Below, in pieces: positions 21,890 to 33,907 of a DNA stretch of 64,000 nt (position 1 is the stretch's first letter; each line of letters opens with the position of its first letter). The position numbers were made by a program, and so were the translations under genes. Source of the DNA: Linum tenue. Lineage: Eukaryota > Streptophyta > Magnoliopsida > Malpighiales > Linaceae. The stretch covers positions 22,779,475-22,843,474 of the forward strand of contig CAMGYJ010000008.1 in NCBI GenBank assembly GCA_946122785.1. Direction: 5' to 3'. The notes below the pieces were generated by a model that made no database searches, had not been told where the DNA came from, and saw nothing but the letters and a program-made list of their open reading frames with translations.

Positions 21890-23947
21890 TAAGTTCCCTG
21901 TGAGTGGAAATTTCTTGTTTGTCTATGCTGTGTGTACTGCTTGTGCCTTTTTGGTTTAGCTCAAGAATGGTCCAATTGATGAAGGCTTCTAATTAGCTTC
22001 TGTTAGGATATAGAAACCAATCTCTGGCTTGGTCTCGTTATAATTGTCGAATATCCAAACACAAAAAGCCTCCTAGGTGCTCTTTTGTTCTGTTCCATGC
22101 TGAAGAAGATTCTGTACTGCATTGCTGCAATACAGGGTGGGGAGAAATGATATCTTAGATTACTGCTGTTAATATAATGGGGGAAAACGAACAAAATTTG
22201 CTGCAATGTGTTTTTTATGAGAGAAGAACAAAATCCCAATAGGATATGGACAAGGAGAAAAGCTTTGGAAACTCTATGAGTCCTTATTGACAACATCTCT
22301 TCGTTATCAAAGTCCTTATTGAAAATGCTTATGTACATTCCCAATGTGGTTTTGGCGTTTGGGATGGCTAGCATCCAATAAGAATGAAAATTTTGTATCA
22401 TGGATGGCCGTGATTCTGGGTTGATAACCAGGCATGACATAAGCATTTTCAATTCTTTTGTTTGCTTTTTTACTTATAGTTTCATGTATGGTGTTGAGAA
22501 CTTGTGAAGCTGGCTAGCTATCTCTGAATATGAAAGCCAACGTTGGTTTTCAAGTTTCCTGTTAAGAACCAAATGCCTGCCCTTTTCCCCCCCTAGGACT
22601 TGATGCTTAGCTATATGAGCTCTGGCAGCTGTTTTTCTAACCCCACCGTTGCTGATGGCTTAGGTTTCCAACCAAAGAATGGTGGTTAGGGCACCCTGGA
22701 CCAATATACTAGCTAGTACCAACCCTCTTTAGTCTTTAGTACACCTAAAGAGAACGGTTATAAAGCAAATTTCTTCGATCTTGACAACAAGAGCAATCGA
22801 TGGGTGGATAGGTAGACAGACATTAGATATGGATGATGAATTGATGATTGTCTTTTGTGATCCTTACAATAATGGGACGTAAATTATACTTAAAGTTTTC
22901 AGCTACCATCTATGGCATCCAATGCCCAGGTTGCCTGATTCGCAATGTGTAAACTTGGAAAATCAAGTTCAATATGTTAGTTGGAACCTTATGGTGTATA
23001 AATGTCATATTAGTTGCCAAAATATCACATGCATTAAATGCTTGTATTGGTTGGTCAGTACTCAGTAGAATTACTTTTCACATAAATCTTCCACCATTAA
23101 TTGCAAGTACGTACACATCATATTGGTATTATTTTGTTGGAGTGTACTCAGCAATCACCAACACTCATCCGGACAATTTACAGTATCATAATTAAATATT
23201 TTATTGACTGAGATATGAGAACTAGGGATGCTGATTTTTCTTAATGAAGGCAAACGCCCATTTTGTATATATTGCCAGGGGGTGGATCTGACCTAAGTTG
23301 CATCTATGTCCTCAGAACTTTCAGTTTCTTTGTTTGAGGTCTGCAGGAGTTTATAGCACAAGATTGCAAAATGTACACATGCACTCAAAGGGAGAGCTAT
23401 TTAATGAAGGTCCAATCTCATATTTCTCTATGAAGTTCAACTTCTTTGCAAGCTTTGCAAGAGCTTCATATGGCATTGCATGGTATAAGGCTTAAAGCCA
23501 AATGACACCAATTGCTTTTCTTTTGGACAGGTAAAACTAGCATGTTCCATGTCCGAAAGGTTGTTTTTCCATAGTGAAAGTTAAAGAAGAGGTGAGTTCC
23601 CTATGATTTCTCCGTGAATTATTATCTAGTTGCTACCATTTTGTCATTTACTTTCCTTGATTCGCCTTTGTTCATGCATCATATGACGATGAACAAATTC
23701 CCTGCAAATGTTAGCCATCTGGTGTTGCAGCTACTAGATCACCCCTTTTTTGTCCCTTTCCTTTGGTTTACTTCGAGACTTTTGCCCGCCATTTTTTCTG
23801 TCTTACCTTCTCCAAACTTAGAACCCAGGAAGCTGCTATAAACAAGTCAAATGAAACTGCAGTTACAAGTTTGAGCTTTGACAGTAACAGTGGATTTTCT
23901 TTTCTGGAGAATTTTTTTTAAGCCAAGCATTCACTTTTTTCTCCTTC

Positions 23948-23978
<31 letters not shown>

Positions 23979-24249
23979 GTCACCAGCAACTGTTTGAGTC
24001 TAAGGTCATTAGATAGCTTCTCGCCCTAATCTTCTGTGTCTTGCGTCAAAGTCACAGTAAAGGTGGTATATATTACTTCCTGAAAATAACGGCATAAGCA
24101 GTTTTTTTTGTAGTGATCCGAAATTCTGATGTTAAGTGAAGCTCACTGCAATTCTATATCTACTCAAGATTAACTGAATATGCTTTTGAAACAAAGGTCC
24201 TTGGCATCAGAGATCCCCCAGTGATGACATCGAATCAGAATCAACGGCA
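21890..24249. other. Gene-poor stretch with a CT microsatellite
   Basis: No gene that I can support. Near 22760-22800 a short decayed stretch (NFFDLDNKSNRW) faintly recalls the C-terminal part of DUF295 proteins but is surrounded by stops. A (CT)n run of about 13 units lies at 23948-23974. Confidence 0.4.
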
Positions 24250-24600
24250 TTACTTACTTGCTTCATCGGTAAGAATTGATGAAAAATAAAACAATGACAA
24301 CACTGTGTTCCAAATTCCCGGATTCCCTGTACCCAACTGATTTTTGCTGTTCTTAGCTGCAGTTTGCAGTCCTTCCAAGATGCGGGCTCTTACAAAGACT
24401 CTGTTCTGATACTCCTGAATCCACCACCGATACAATGGAGCTCCACGACATTCCTTGGGGGAGAAGCATTCGAGCTCTGTGCCGATTACTGTTGTTGAAT
24501 AACGATCAATCTCAGCGCCCACAACTTCTGCAGCAGGATGGATGAGGAGTCCATTTAAATCAAGGTCGATTAAGTTGGCATGCTTAAGTTCACAATGCAC
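24250..24600 (-). pseudogene. Coding-like segment of unknown family
   Basis: An open frame of 116 codons with protein-like composition, including LNGLLIHPAAEVVGAEIDRY, PLYRWWIQEYQNRVFVRARI and LEGLQTAAKNS. I do not recognise the family. There are no obvious flanking exons, and the C-terminal part runs into AT-rich sequence, so it may be the 3' exon of a decayed gene. Confidence 0.35.
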
Positions 24601-25621
24601 TTTTGTATAATGGTAACTAGGATGCTAGAGCCTGGCATATATGTTGTGACCATTTAATCACTTTTCAGGGTTGAGGATGCCATAACTAAGCTCAAAGCAG
24701 TGTTTCTCCTTTTCCCTTCCTGTTAATATATATTTTTTGAATAATTTTTCATGTGAGCTTCATGTTCAAACTTTTTCGCTCAGACAGATTTTTTTATGGT
24801 AATATATAAAAGTATTAGCCATTTCAATATTTTCCAAATTACATTGTGTTCTTCAAAAATTATTCATAGTCATTTTGCAGTTAATGTTTTGTCATTACAA
24901 ATTAACTATTAATGAATGGTATTTCATTATAAACGAGATAAATTTACATAATAAATAAACGTACAAAGGAATATGACTTTCATGACAAACCATGCCAATT
25001 TACATCATAAGCCACAATCTTTTGTCGTTGCAAATTATGACTACTTACTGTACAAATAAATAAGACTTACACTACAGATTGAAATTACTTTCATTACAAA
25101 TTAGGATTACTTACATTACAAATTGTGACTAGTTATTATACAAACTCATACGACTGACTAACGTTACAAATCATACTATTTTCTCATTAGAATTTAATTT
25201 AATGTGCAATATACAATGAAAAAACTTTCAATATAAACCAACATAGTTTCTATAAATCAGACTATTTTTCTCTAACAAATCAATATGACCTACTTATACA
25301 AAAAAAAAAAAAAAAAAAAGACCAGGAACTTATTAGATTTGCGTTTTATAACTTGAGTGACTGATTGGTAATTAATCAGAGGGCTAAAAAAGAAAATAGA
25401 AAGATGATTGCGTTTCGTGCTCTGCTAGAGATAAATTTTTAACAATTCCTTTTGTTCCATCTCACTCTCACTCTTATGCCTTGAAAACCCTATTCGATCG
25501 CTTCGTCTTCTCCTATTCCGGCGGCGTCTCTTTCGTGCTCTGCTCGTTTCGGCTTCGTCTTCCCCTATTCCCTCCACCTCGGTCCCGCATTTTCTGACCA
25601 TCAAGAGACGGCAAGTCGGCA
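24601..25621. repeat. AT-rich imperfect repeat array and flank
   Basis: Between about 24840 and 25290, variants of CATTACAAATTATGACTACT recur irregularly (ATTACAAATTAGGATTACTT, TACAAATTGTGACTAG), ending near an A20 run at ~25300. The last 250 bases become pyrimidine-rich and are probably the leader of the papain-fold gene. Confidence 0.45.
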
Positions 25622-26517
25622 ATGACCAAAGGTGGAACGAGCTCTTCTTCCCCAAAGAGCTTCTCATGGAGAAAGAGGGGAGTGCTTTCACCCATCCGAA
25701 CAGCTCGGCACAGTATGTGGTTACTTTAACCTTTACTTAAATGCCTTGATCAAGTCTTTCGATGCATTGTTTAATTGTTAGGTTTTGTGCAGATACCTGC
25801 GTTTATCGGGCTTTCTGCGATGTAGCAGACGCTAGAGCCCGAATCATGATCAGGAGGTCTAAGAAGTCATCCGACCTAGAGTTTGCTAGGTTCTCCGCCT
25901 ACAAGCTGTGGGCTAGAGAGAAGGATTGGGCTTACGGGGAAGGTAATCGTCGGTTATATTTCCACAAATTCTACTGTAACACCTCACGGCTTCTTCCAAC
26001 GGCGGAGAGCTCCAAGGACGAGAAGTTTATGAAGTATAAGCTCATCGATTTCGAGGAAGTGCTTCCGAAGGACCAACCAAATGCCGTAGAGTTTGTTAAG
26101 GAGAGTTTGAAGTCGGATGGTCCGGTTATGGGAGGATTTCGTGTTCTCTATGACTATCTCGATGGTGGACCATACCTTGCAGCAGGAGAAAATGTACCAC
26201 TGAGCAAAGATGATAAACGAAGGCCTCCGAAGGTAGACGATCCATATGGGCCCACCCAATTGTCTCCCGAGGATCAACAGCCTCCTGAAGAAGTTGATCC
26301 AGTCGCAGCAAAGGCACTGGAAGCTTCGAAGAACCCTTCGAACAAAAGATACAGAGGTCATGCTGTGTGCATCGTGGGATTCTGCACAGATAAAGGTATT
26401 GACTACTTCGAAGTACAAGAATCACAGGGCAGGTTAGCTTGGGTGGAAGGCTTTAGGAAGGTCTCCGTGGAGGCGTTCAGGTCGTTTTACCTGCCAGTGC
26501 TCGAGAGATGTAATTAA
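25622..26517 (+). CDS. Small papain-fold (C1-like) protein lacking prodomain, two exons
   Basis: Exon 1 (25622-25712) encodes SWRKRGVLSPIRTARH, equivalent to the DWR..G.VTPV.DQ start of the mature papain fold. The donor is CACA|GTATGT. With an acceptor at 25792, exon 2 (25793-26517) continues in frame as NTCVYRAFCDVADARARI, the site of the catalytic Cys helix (normally CGSCWAF). Later, RGHAVCIVGFCTDKGIDYFE corresponds to the catalytic His region and WVEGFRKVSVEAF to the WGE.GY strand. The usual catalytic Asn segment (NSWG) reads ESQG, and the Gln of the oxyanion hole is not conserved. The protein, ~271 residues, has no signal peptide or inhibitory prodomain. It is either a degenerate protease or a non-catalytic member of the small plant papain-like group. 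The exon junction is inferred. Confidence 0.7.
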
Positions 26518-27559
26518 GCAATGGGTATGTGTATTCCTTGTCATATGGTCGTAAGCTTAATTTGTTCATTTGGTGATTGATTAGTTTGCTGCTACCTGTA
26601 GGGGAGCTGAATACAAGGGAGGAACTGACTTTTGATGGTGATTGCTGCGGCATGCAGGGGAGGAAGGAACCAAATATATCTATAGCTTATATGTATAGGT
26701 GTAGTTGATGTGAGGGAAGTATTTGAACATCAACAACTAGCTTCCATGTAGTACATTTAATAGGGAATTTGGTGCAAGCAAAGAGTGTTTGCTTGTAAAA
26801 CCAAATAGCTTCAAGACATATCCTTTAGTAAATAGTCGGAGATCACCGATTGTGGAGTAGTCAATGCTGAGAGAATTATTTTCTCAATACTTGAATTCAC
26901 ATGAAAATCATACTTGTGTCATTTCTGGTTTGTCTTTAAATTTCCAGGTTTGTGCTGCCGTGTGTGTGTTATCTTTGGTTCCATTTTGCAGGGGAGCTTG
27001 ATTGGAGGTTGGCAAGGAGAAAGGACGTCTAAGCGAACTACTGGACCGATCTTTGGATTGCTACACCAACTGGTTTGGTTTAATCTCAGCTTGGAGTTTT
27101 CTATGTTTTACTTGCTGGCTTTGAAAATAGTTGGTGTTCCTGCTTTGTTCTTGTAGAACTGATTTCCAGGGTATCTTTTGATCGAAAATTCCCGGCGGTG
27201 TTGTGTTTGAACTTTGAACCAAAACAGCACCGTTTCCTTTAGTCCAAAACTGGGTCAGTTTCAATACTAGAACTTGGGCTACTAAGATAGATTGAGTGGG
27301 CTGAAACTAAAAGAAACTCATTTTACTGGTGGGCTGCAAAAGAGTGGATTAGTTTGAAGTGTAAAGTTGGGCTGTCAGGATAAATCAATTGGGCTGAAAG
27401 TCTAGTGGTGTATTATTAAATTGACAAAGTTGCTGCTAAATGCTAATAAGGTGACTGATAATTAAAATGACAACCATACAACTCTCTTTCCATTCCCTGA
27501 ATCCATCACTTGCTTTCAACTGTTAATGGATTTGTTCCTTATGACGAACTCTTGCTTTC
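26518..27559. other. 3' flank and non-coding stretch
   Basis: Probably the 3' UTR and flank of the papain-fold gene. No further exon is recognised. Confidence 0.4.
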
Positions 27560-30500
27560 AGTTTGGCATCCATGATATGGTTATTCTGAAACAAGGCTGA
27601 TTCAGGGTATGCTGGCCTTCGGCAGGGCGTGGTGTATCGTTTGGTGAGCACTGGGAAGAGTAGGAAGCATTTCGGCCGTTATTGATTGATTTTGTGACTC
27701 CTGCCAGTGAATTTACTTACATACTGAACATGTCACCTCTATCACTGTTGCTTTTGATGATATGCCTGAAGATGGTTTGAATAGTTTGCTACGACTTGAG
27801 AACGTTGCTAATGACGTAGCATTTCTTCTTTTCGGTTCCCCCCTTTGTGTACCTCATCATGGTTTAACTCTTTGTTAAGCTCTGTAAGGGGAAATTCCTT
27901 TTTCGTAGTAGGATTTTTCAGAAACTGCATCCATGTCATTTGAGAGTGATCATTGGGGATACATCGATCCTCAATTAGAGAACTGTAGTTGTTGAACAAC
28001 TATTTCTGTTTGCTTAACTATGCAGGTAGCATATCGTAGTATGAAGGACGCATTGATACAATTGAGTAAAGGTGTGGACAAGGGCCTTGCTTCAGATTTA
28101 GTTCCAGTTGTGTTTGTTGAAAGACAGCCTACTTTGTCAAAGAAGGATGCTACGTTCACTCAATTTAACTCCGACCTCGATCACTCACAGGTAGTTTTGA
28201 GCATTAGAGTATCTATTCACTGTTTATTTTCATGGCCAATTCAATTGTGCACCCTCGTGATTTCTATGTTTCCCATTGTTCTGTGACTGTTGATTGTTAC
28301 AAGATTGGGATGGAAACACAAGTTTTTTCGTTTCTAGTTGAAGAGGTGTAGCCATCTGAACAATTTTAGGCTGATAAGTCCGAGACATGCATGATCCTGA
28401 GTTTTCTCTTACGTATGACCTTTGAACTAAACTTCTTTGCTTGATATACGTTTTGGTCGCCAAAATCGGGCTGGACTTTGTTTTGTTTTATCCTTTGCAC
28501 GCTCAAGAAATATGCAGTTCAAGTGCTGTCATAAAATAAAAAAACGTGTTTTTATTGCACAGGCCTCCTGGAACGGGGAAAATAACCGCTCTGATGGAGA
28601 TAATTTTACAAGAAGTGAAACGTGGATCAAAGATTCTTGCATGTGCTGCTTCCAACATTACTGTTGATTACATTGTTGAGCGACTTGTTCCTCACAGGTA
28701 TCGTTACAGCTTGTCACCATTGAGAAGAGCATCTATATTTTAATCAGATTCGAATTATAAGTATGTTCTTCGCCAGAGGACAGGCTCTGGAGTGCCTTCT
28801 GCAAATATTCTTTAACAAATTAGTATACTTTTGAGAAAAGCTTCATGTTTTTCGCCTTTCTCGATTTTGCTCTTGTGCCAAAGTAAAGTTGGTGAGATTG
28901 GGACATCAAACACATTTACTACCTCGAGTACTAGATAGTGCCCTTGATGAGCTGGTAAGGTATTCGGCAGCAAATCTGTAGATTTGTGCAACTTTTAATT
29001 CCTTGATTTGTTAAGAACCATGTGCACCTAGATTAGCCTTCCTATGAGTGGTTCCCATGCGAACTTCCTCTGGAGTTTGATTGTATTGGCTTTATCCTAT
29101 ATAACCAACTTTTGCAGCTTGATGTTGCAAGCATTTATGAATTGCTTATCATATGAATGAAAATATTCTGTGAAGCTTCCAAATTCATGTTGTTTACAAC
29201 TTGTAAAATTTTATCCAATCACAATTTCTTTTGTTCACGAAATAATTCTATTCCTATTTTAGTATACATCATTTGACTTTGTTACTGCATCTCTCTAATT
29301 TGTTTTTCTCCCATGATAGGTACTACGTGGAGACGGCAACTGTCTAATGACATCCGGAAGGAAATGAAGGTGTAACGTTGAATTAGTATTTTAACTGGCA
29401 GCAGATTATTTGTCCTCTTCGTTAATGTTTAAATTTCTCTTAAGCATGCTATATGATTTGAAAAACTTTTGAGCCGGTCAGGAAATAAATATTTCAATAA
29501 ATGAAGTGCAAATGGATGGATTAGATGGTAAAACATTATAAAAACCTATATCAGGGTCATTTTATAACATCAAGTGACAGTACTACCCACCAGAGGAGAG
29601 ACAGTGTTTATTGTAATGTAATGGTAATTTTATTATAACATTGTGAATGGGAATCCCTTACAATTCTAGGTGTTCTGGTTTCAGTGAAACTATGCTGAAC
29701 AATATAATTTTATCAACCCTTCACCCGTTCCTGATGATCTGCTACTCACTCTGACTTTTTTTTCTTCCCCACCCCAGGCATTAAATGGGAAGCTGTTGAA
29801 GACCAAAGAAAAAAAAAAACACTAGAAGGGAGATCCAGGAGGAGCTGAGAATCCTCAGAAAAGAAGAGGGTAAAAGGCAGCAGCTGGCTGTTATGGATGT
29901 GACTAAAACTGCAAATGTGGTGTTAACTACGTACTCTGAGTGGTGCTGCTTCTCGCAAGCTGGACTCGACATCATTTGATTTGGTGATTATTGATGTAGC
30001 TGCTCAAGCACTTGAGATTGCTTGCTGGATGCCTTTGTTGAAGGTACAACAAATTGTCAGCTGTTTCTTGCTTCTCGCTAAAATGACATCCTTTCCACCG
30101 ACTCACCCGAATGGGGTCTTGAAATTGGAATTTTTCATCAACATCTTGAAAGTAACAATTGCTTGCTCGCAAATTACTTTCAGCAGTAGGCTTGTATAAG
30201 ATTTGTTATTACATTTCTTACATTTAAACTCTTACAATTTAGTAATTGGCATTTTCTTGTCAGGGCTCAAGATGCATATTTGCTGGTGACCACCTTCGTC
30301 TTCCTCAGACCATCCAAAGTGTTGAAGCAGACAAGAAAGGTTTAGGAAGAATCCTAATTGATCGTCTAGCAGAGCTCTATGGCGATGAACTCACATCTAT
30401 GCTTATTGTCCAGTATAGCATGCATTAGATCATTATTGCACTGGTCCTCTAAGGAGCTATATGACAACAAGGTAAGATATTATTCTTAGTTTTGCCTTAT

Positions 30501-30860
30501 TAGTGTAATCAAATGAGCTGTAACACTTTTTAATTGTCAACTTCAGCGATAAATCATCCAGATCGAAGCCCATTCAAGTGTTGCAGCATGTGCACTATAC
30601 GTTCTTGAGGGTGCTGTTAAGTCAACTTCAATAGAAGCCACACTTCTTCTTATGCATTTCAGGGTATATATAACAACTTCCTGCCCCTCCAAACTACCAC
30701 GAATCTCGTCGCTAAACGGTTAGATGACCTTACTGATCTTCATGGATCATATTCAGATTGGGTCTCTCAGTAATCGTAGACGGATGAATGTAGCGGTGAC
30801 GCGGGCAAGAAGGCAATGCTGTCTTGGAGGTGGGGGGTTGTTTTGTGATGACGCTTTATA
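27560..30860 (+). pseudogene. SMUBP-2/IGHMBP2-type SF1 helicase pseudogene
   Basis: Ordered exon-like pieces match plant DNA-binding protein SMUBP-2-like helicases (5'-3' SF1B helicases of the Upf1 group). ~27745: VAFDDMPEDGLNSLLRLENV. 28023-28190: YRSMKDALIQLSKGVDKG and VERQPTLSKKDATF. 28530-28700: [14 protein letters not shown] then [20 protein letters not shown]. 28882-28954: VKLVRLG. 29325-29370: a frameshifted NDIRKEMK. 29778-30045: FDLVIIDVAAQALEIACWMP. 30264-30428: AGDHLRLPQTIQSVEADKKG and LTSMLIVQYSMH. ~30560: IEAHSSVAAC. ~30770: RRRMNVAVTRARRQCCL. Walker A reads RPPGTGKI (expected GPPGTGKT) and Walker B IIDVAA (expected IIDEAA). Stops and frameshifts interrupt at least three pieces, and parts of domain 2 are missing. 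Introns are retained, so it is a duplicated, decayed gene rather than a retrocopy. Confidence 0.88.
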
Positions 30861-32676
30861 TATGTTATGCCTTCGGGGTATTGATGAATGGGGGTAAGCA
30901 ATTATGGAAGAATGTGTTGTATTTGCATGTGAAGAGGAAACATGGGGAATTGAAGGAATGTGATGATTTAAATGAGTATAGTTTGAAAGCCAGGGTTATC
31001 GAGATCGTCATAGGGCATGTGGGTGTTCATTGTACTCAGTTTTTTTAGGTGATTCATGTGGCTAGGTTTTAGAAACCTTTTGCTAGGATTCCTAACTGAT
31101 GTGTTGTCACTTGTGGGAATTGATGGATAATTGGGGATTTCGAATGAAATTGGAAATTAGAAGATTTAGGGATTTGAATAAGAACGGCCGAAACTTTTGG
31201 AGAGAGAGATAGACGAGATCGCGAGAAAATGATAGACTAGGACTGAGATAATTTTGGATTTAACTTTCTTGATTCCTAATAACGAGATCTTAGAGTCTGT
31301 GTTTATATGGAATATTGGAAGATCCTAACAATTAACTTAATTATGCTAAATGACTACGAACTCTGTTGATAATTACCCTAATAATTATAATAATGAATGT
31401 AGAAATCCTAAAGAAATTGGTTTCTAACACTAGGATTGACCACGTGATTGACGGAAAGTGGGCAGTCTAAACATAACATGTCACATATGATGTGCCCGCT
31501 TCTTCGTGTGTATGCCCGAACAAGCCTCTCATTTTTCTCCGACCTTCCACGATCTGGAAACTATATCGTTCAAAGTCTCATCACCCATTGTCCAATTCAT
31601 TTACTATATAATGGACCAAATTAATTTCCAGAATAAAAATCAAGAGAGGTGAATTGGTAAATTTGTACCTTCCGCCCTTTTTTTGCATTGAGAGTCCTAA
31701 ACATATGAGGGAGATTGCACTTTTTCCAATCCTCTGTTTTTCTCAATCGGCTATAACATTCGTTTTAACTTGGAATTAAAAAAATCATAACAAACATGGA
31801 GCTGATTTTTGTTGACCTGATCGCATACAAAATGAAATTCAATCTCCAAATACCTGAACCGAGAGTGAAACACTGGATTGTGAAGCAAGTACGTGGGGCC
31901 CAAGTTATTACACCATAGAACAGGAGAGGGAGTAACTGGTTGGCTAATTTATGAGATTAAGACCTGATACCATATCGCCTCTGATGCCAACGTTGCAAAA
32001 ATCCGATATTCACGATCCGTAGATGAGTGAGAGACGACTTTTTGTTTTTTTAGTTGACCAAGTAACCAAAATTTTAACATAGAAGACAGCATAGCCGGTA
32101 ATTAACTTTCGATCACGCAAACATGATACAAATGAAGTGTGGCTGCTAAATACATGATACTAAATGAAGTGTGGCTGTAACTGTACTCTCTACGAAGTAG
32201 GAAAGAGGAGCAAAAGTAAGTGTGGGCTGTTAATGGGCCAGTATTGGTTTAGATATTTCTTCTGCTTCCTAAAAAGGCCCACCCAATTCCCTTCCCAGTG
32301 GGAGACGGAAACCCTGCGACAACGATCGCGATATATCAATAGAGAGAGAGGAGGAGCTGCACGGCATTGTGATCTGCCCCCCAGGCCAGCCCAATTTTAC
32401 AGCCCACTCCCCACTGTCCAATGCCCGCCCAACTTAGCATTAAGAAATCCTGAGGCCCAGCTCCATTCTTCCCACACCCACAGGCCACACTCTACTTCCA
32501 CTCCCAATTCCCAAAGCCTCCCAACTCTTTCTCTTCGGCCTTCGCTTCTACCAAAAACCCTAGGCTAGCCCGTAGCAGCGAAATCGAAAAGGGAAGAAGA
32601 ACAGCGGTCAGCCGAGCCCGAGCGCCCGATCGGCGATCTCTCCCAGACACCGGCCACCGCGACTCCTCGCTTCCAG
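30861..32676. other. Intergenic stretch and promoter of the DUF3615-like gene
   Basis: No gene recognised. From about 32200 onward the sequence is duplicated (diverged) at 49440-49738 together with the start of the following gene, so this portion belongs to that gene's upstream and leader region. Confidence 0.5.
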
Positions 32677-33907
32677 ATGGCGAAGTCTCGACCTGCGACA
32701 GCCGCCGGAAGCAGTTCCCGTTCTCGAATCGACGATCGAGCGGAAGTCCAAGCGACGGAAGAACCTCCTTCACCCAAAAAGCAAAAGACCCAAGGCCGAC
32801 CTGATCAGCGTGATGTGGTAGAGCCGTTGCCGTCGCCGTATGCGCTTATAAATCCGGCGTCAGGAGAAGAGAAGCTAGCGGCCGATCCTATGGAGGAGGA
32901 GGAGGAGGACGACGACGACGACGACGAGTTGCCTGTATCATTGGATGAACACGGTCGCAATCGCAACAGCAAATTTTATGAACAAATGGTGGCATGTTCG
33001 GTGATTGGCCGAGACCCGGAAGAACCAATGTGGTAGGTGAATTTTGTTCTTCTTTATTTTGTTTGTTTGCTTGTTCTCCGCTAGCTAGGTTTTTTTTTTA
33101 CTAGTGGGTGTCCTCATTTACATTGCAGGTGGTTTGACTCCGATGATGAGACCGCAGAAGAACGGGAAATCACGAGAAGGGAAACCGCTATGATTGCCAA
33201 GGAAGCCTTGGACTCTTACAACGAGAAGAACAAGGTAGAAACAGTAGCACATGATTAGGGTTTGTCTTGTTTTTCTTAGTTCCCAGGCTAGCGCTTTACG
33301 TTCCCCCAATAATTAACTCCTCACTTAACTTGTTGCCGTTAGATTGAATTTCTGCTTTGCTTAGCTTTAATATGGATTTTGGTTTGCCGTGATGCAGGGT
33401 GTTAAGTATGTGCTCGATGAGCCAAGGCGTAGCTGTAAAACGCTGTTTCACCTTGCAATTGTCACCCACTTCAATTTCACTGCTAGGGAGGAGAACAACC
33501 CTTCTTCCTGCCCCCACCGGTTTTTCGCGGAGACTGTCACATACTATGGTGGACGTTTGGAAGTTCCGACTTGCATCGACTTGGAGAGTTTTGCACCTGG
33601 TAGTGGTAAGTACTCCGATTCAACCGTACATAAAGAACAAATTGTATTCGGTTTAGACCTTAGGATACTACTTAGAAACTTTGTAAACAAATAGGTCGAT
33701 GGATGAAGATAATAATGATTATAGTGCTGATTTTGCTTAGATCAACTCCACAAAGCCTGCATCTATTGTCCGGAGGAAATCGAGCATCCACCCGAGGAAA
33801 TTTGCGTGTACGGCAAGAACACGGTCGATGATTGGAAAAAGTTCGAGTACGAAACTGCAGAGGACGAGGTGATGACCCCCGATTCACCAGACTCGGGCGA
33901 AAAATGA
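32677..33907 (+). CDS. Four-exon DUF3615-like protein
   Basis: Exons 32677-33032, 33129-33234, 33398-33605 and 33741-33907 all join at GT-AG junctions in frame and give 278 residues. The N-terminus is a basic, disordered leader with a nuclear-signal-like PSPKKQKTQGR. An acidic run EEEEEDDDDDDEL (~73-85) follows, then NSKFYEQMVACS. The C-terminal half has LFHLAIVTHFNFTAREENNP, RFFAETVTYYGG, then paired cysteines CIYCPEEIEHPPEEICVYG. The order NF.A....FFAE...C..C.....HP is what I recall of plant DUF3615 (cystatin-like fold) proteins. Biochemical function is unknown. Exon 1's in-frame TGG-TAG stop again overlaps its donor (ATGTG|GTAGGT). A truncated first-exon duplicate sits at 49440-49738, where an LTR element interrupts it. 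Confidence 0.75.
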
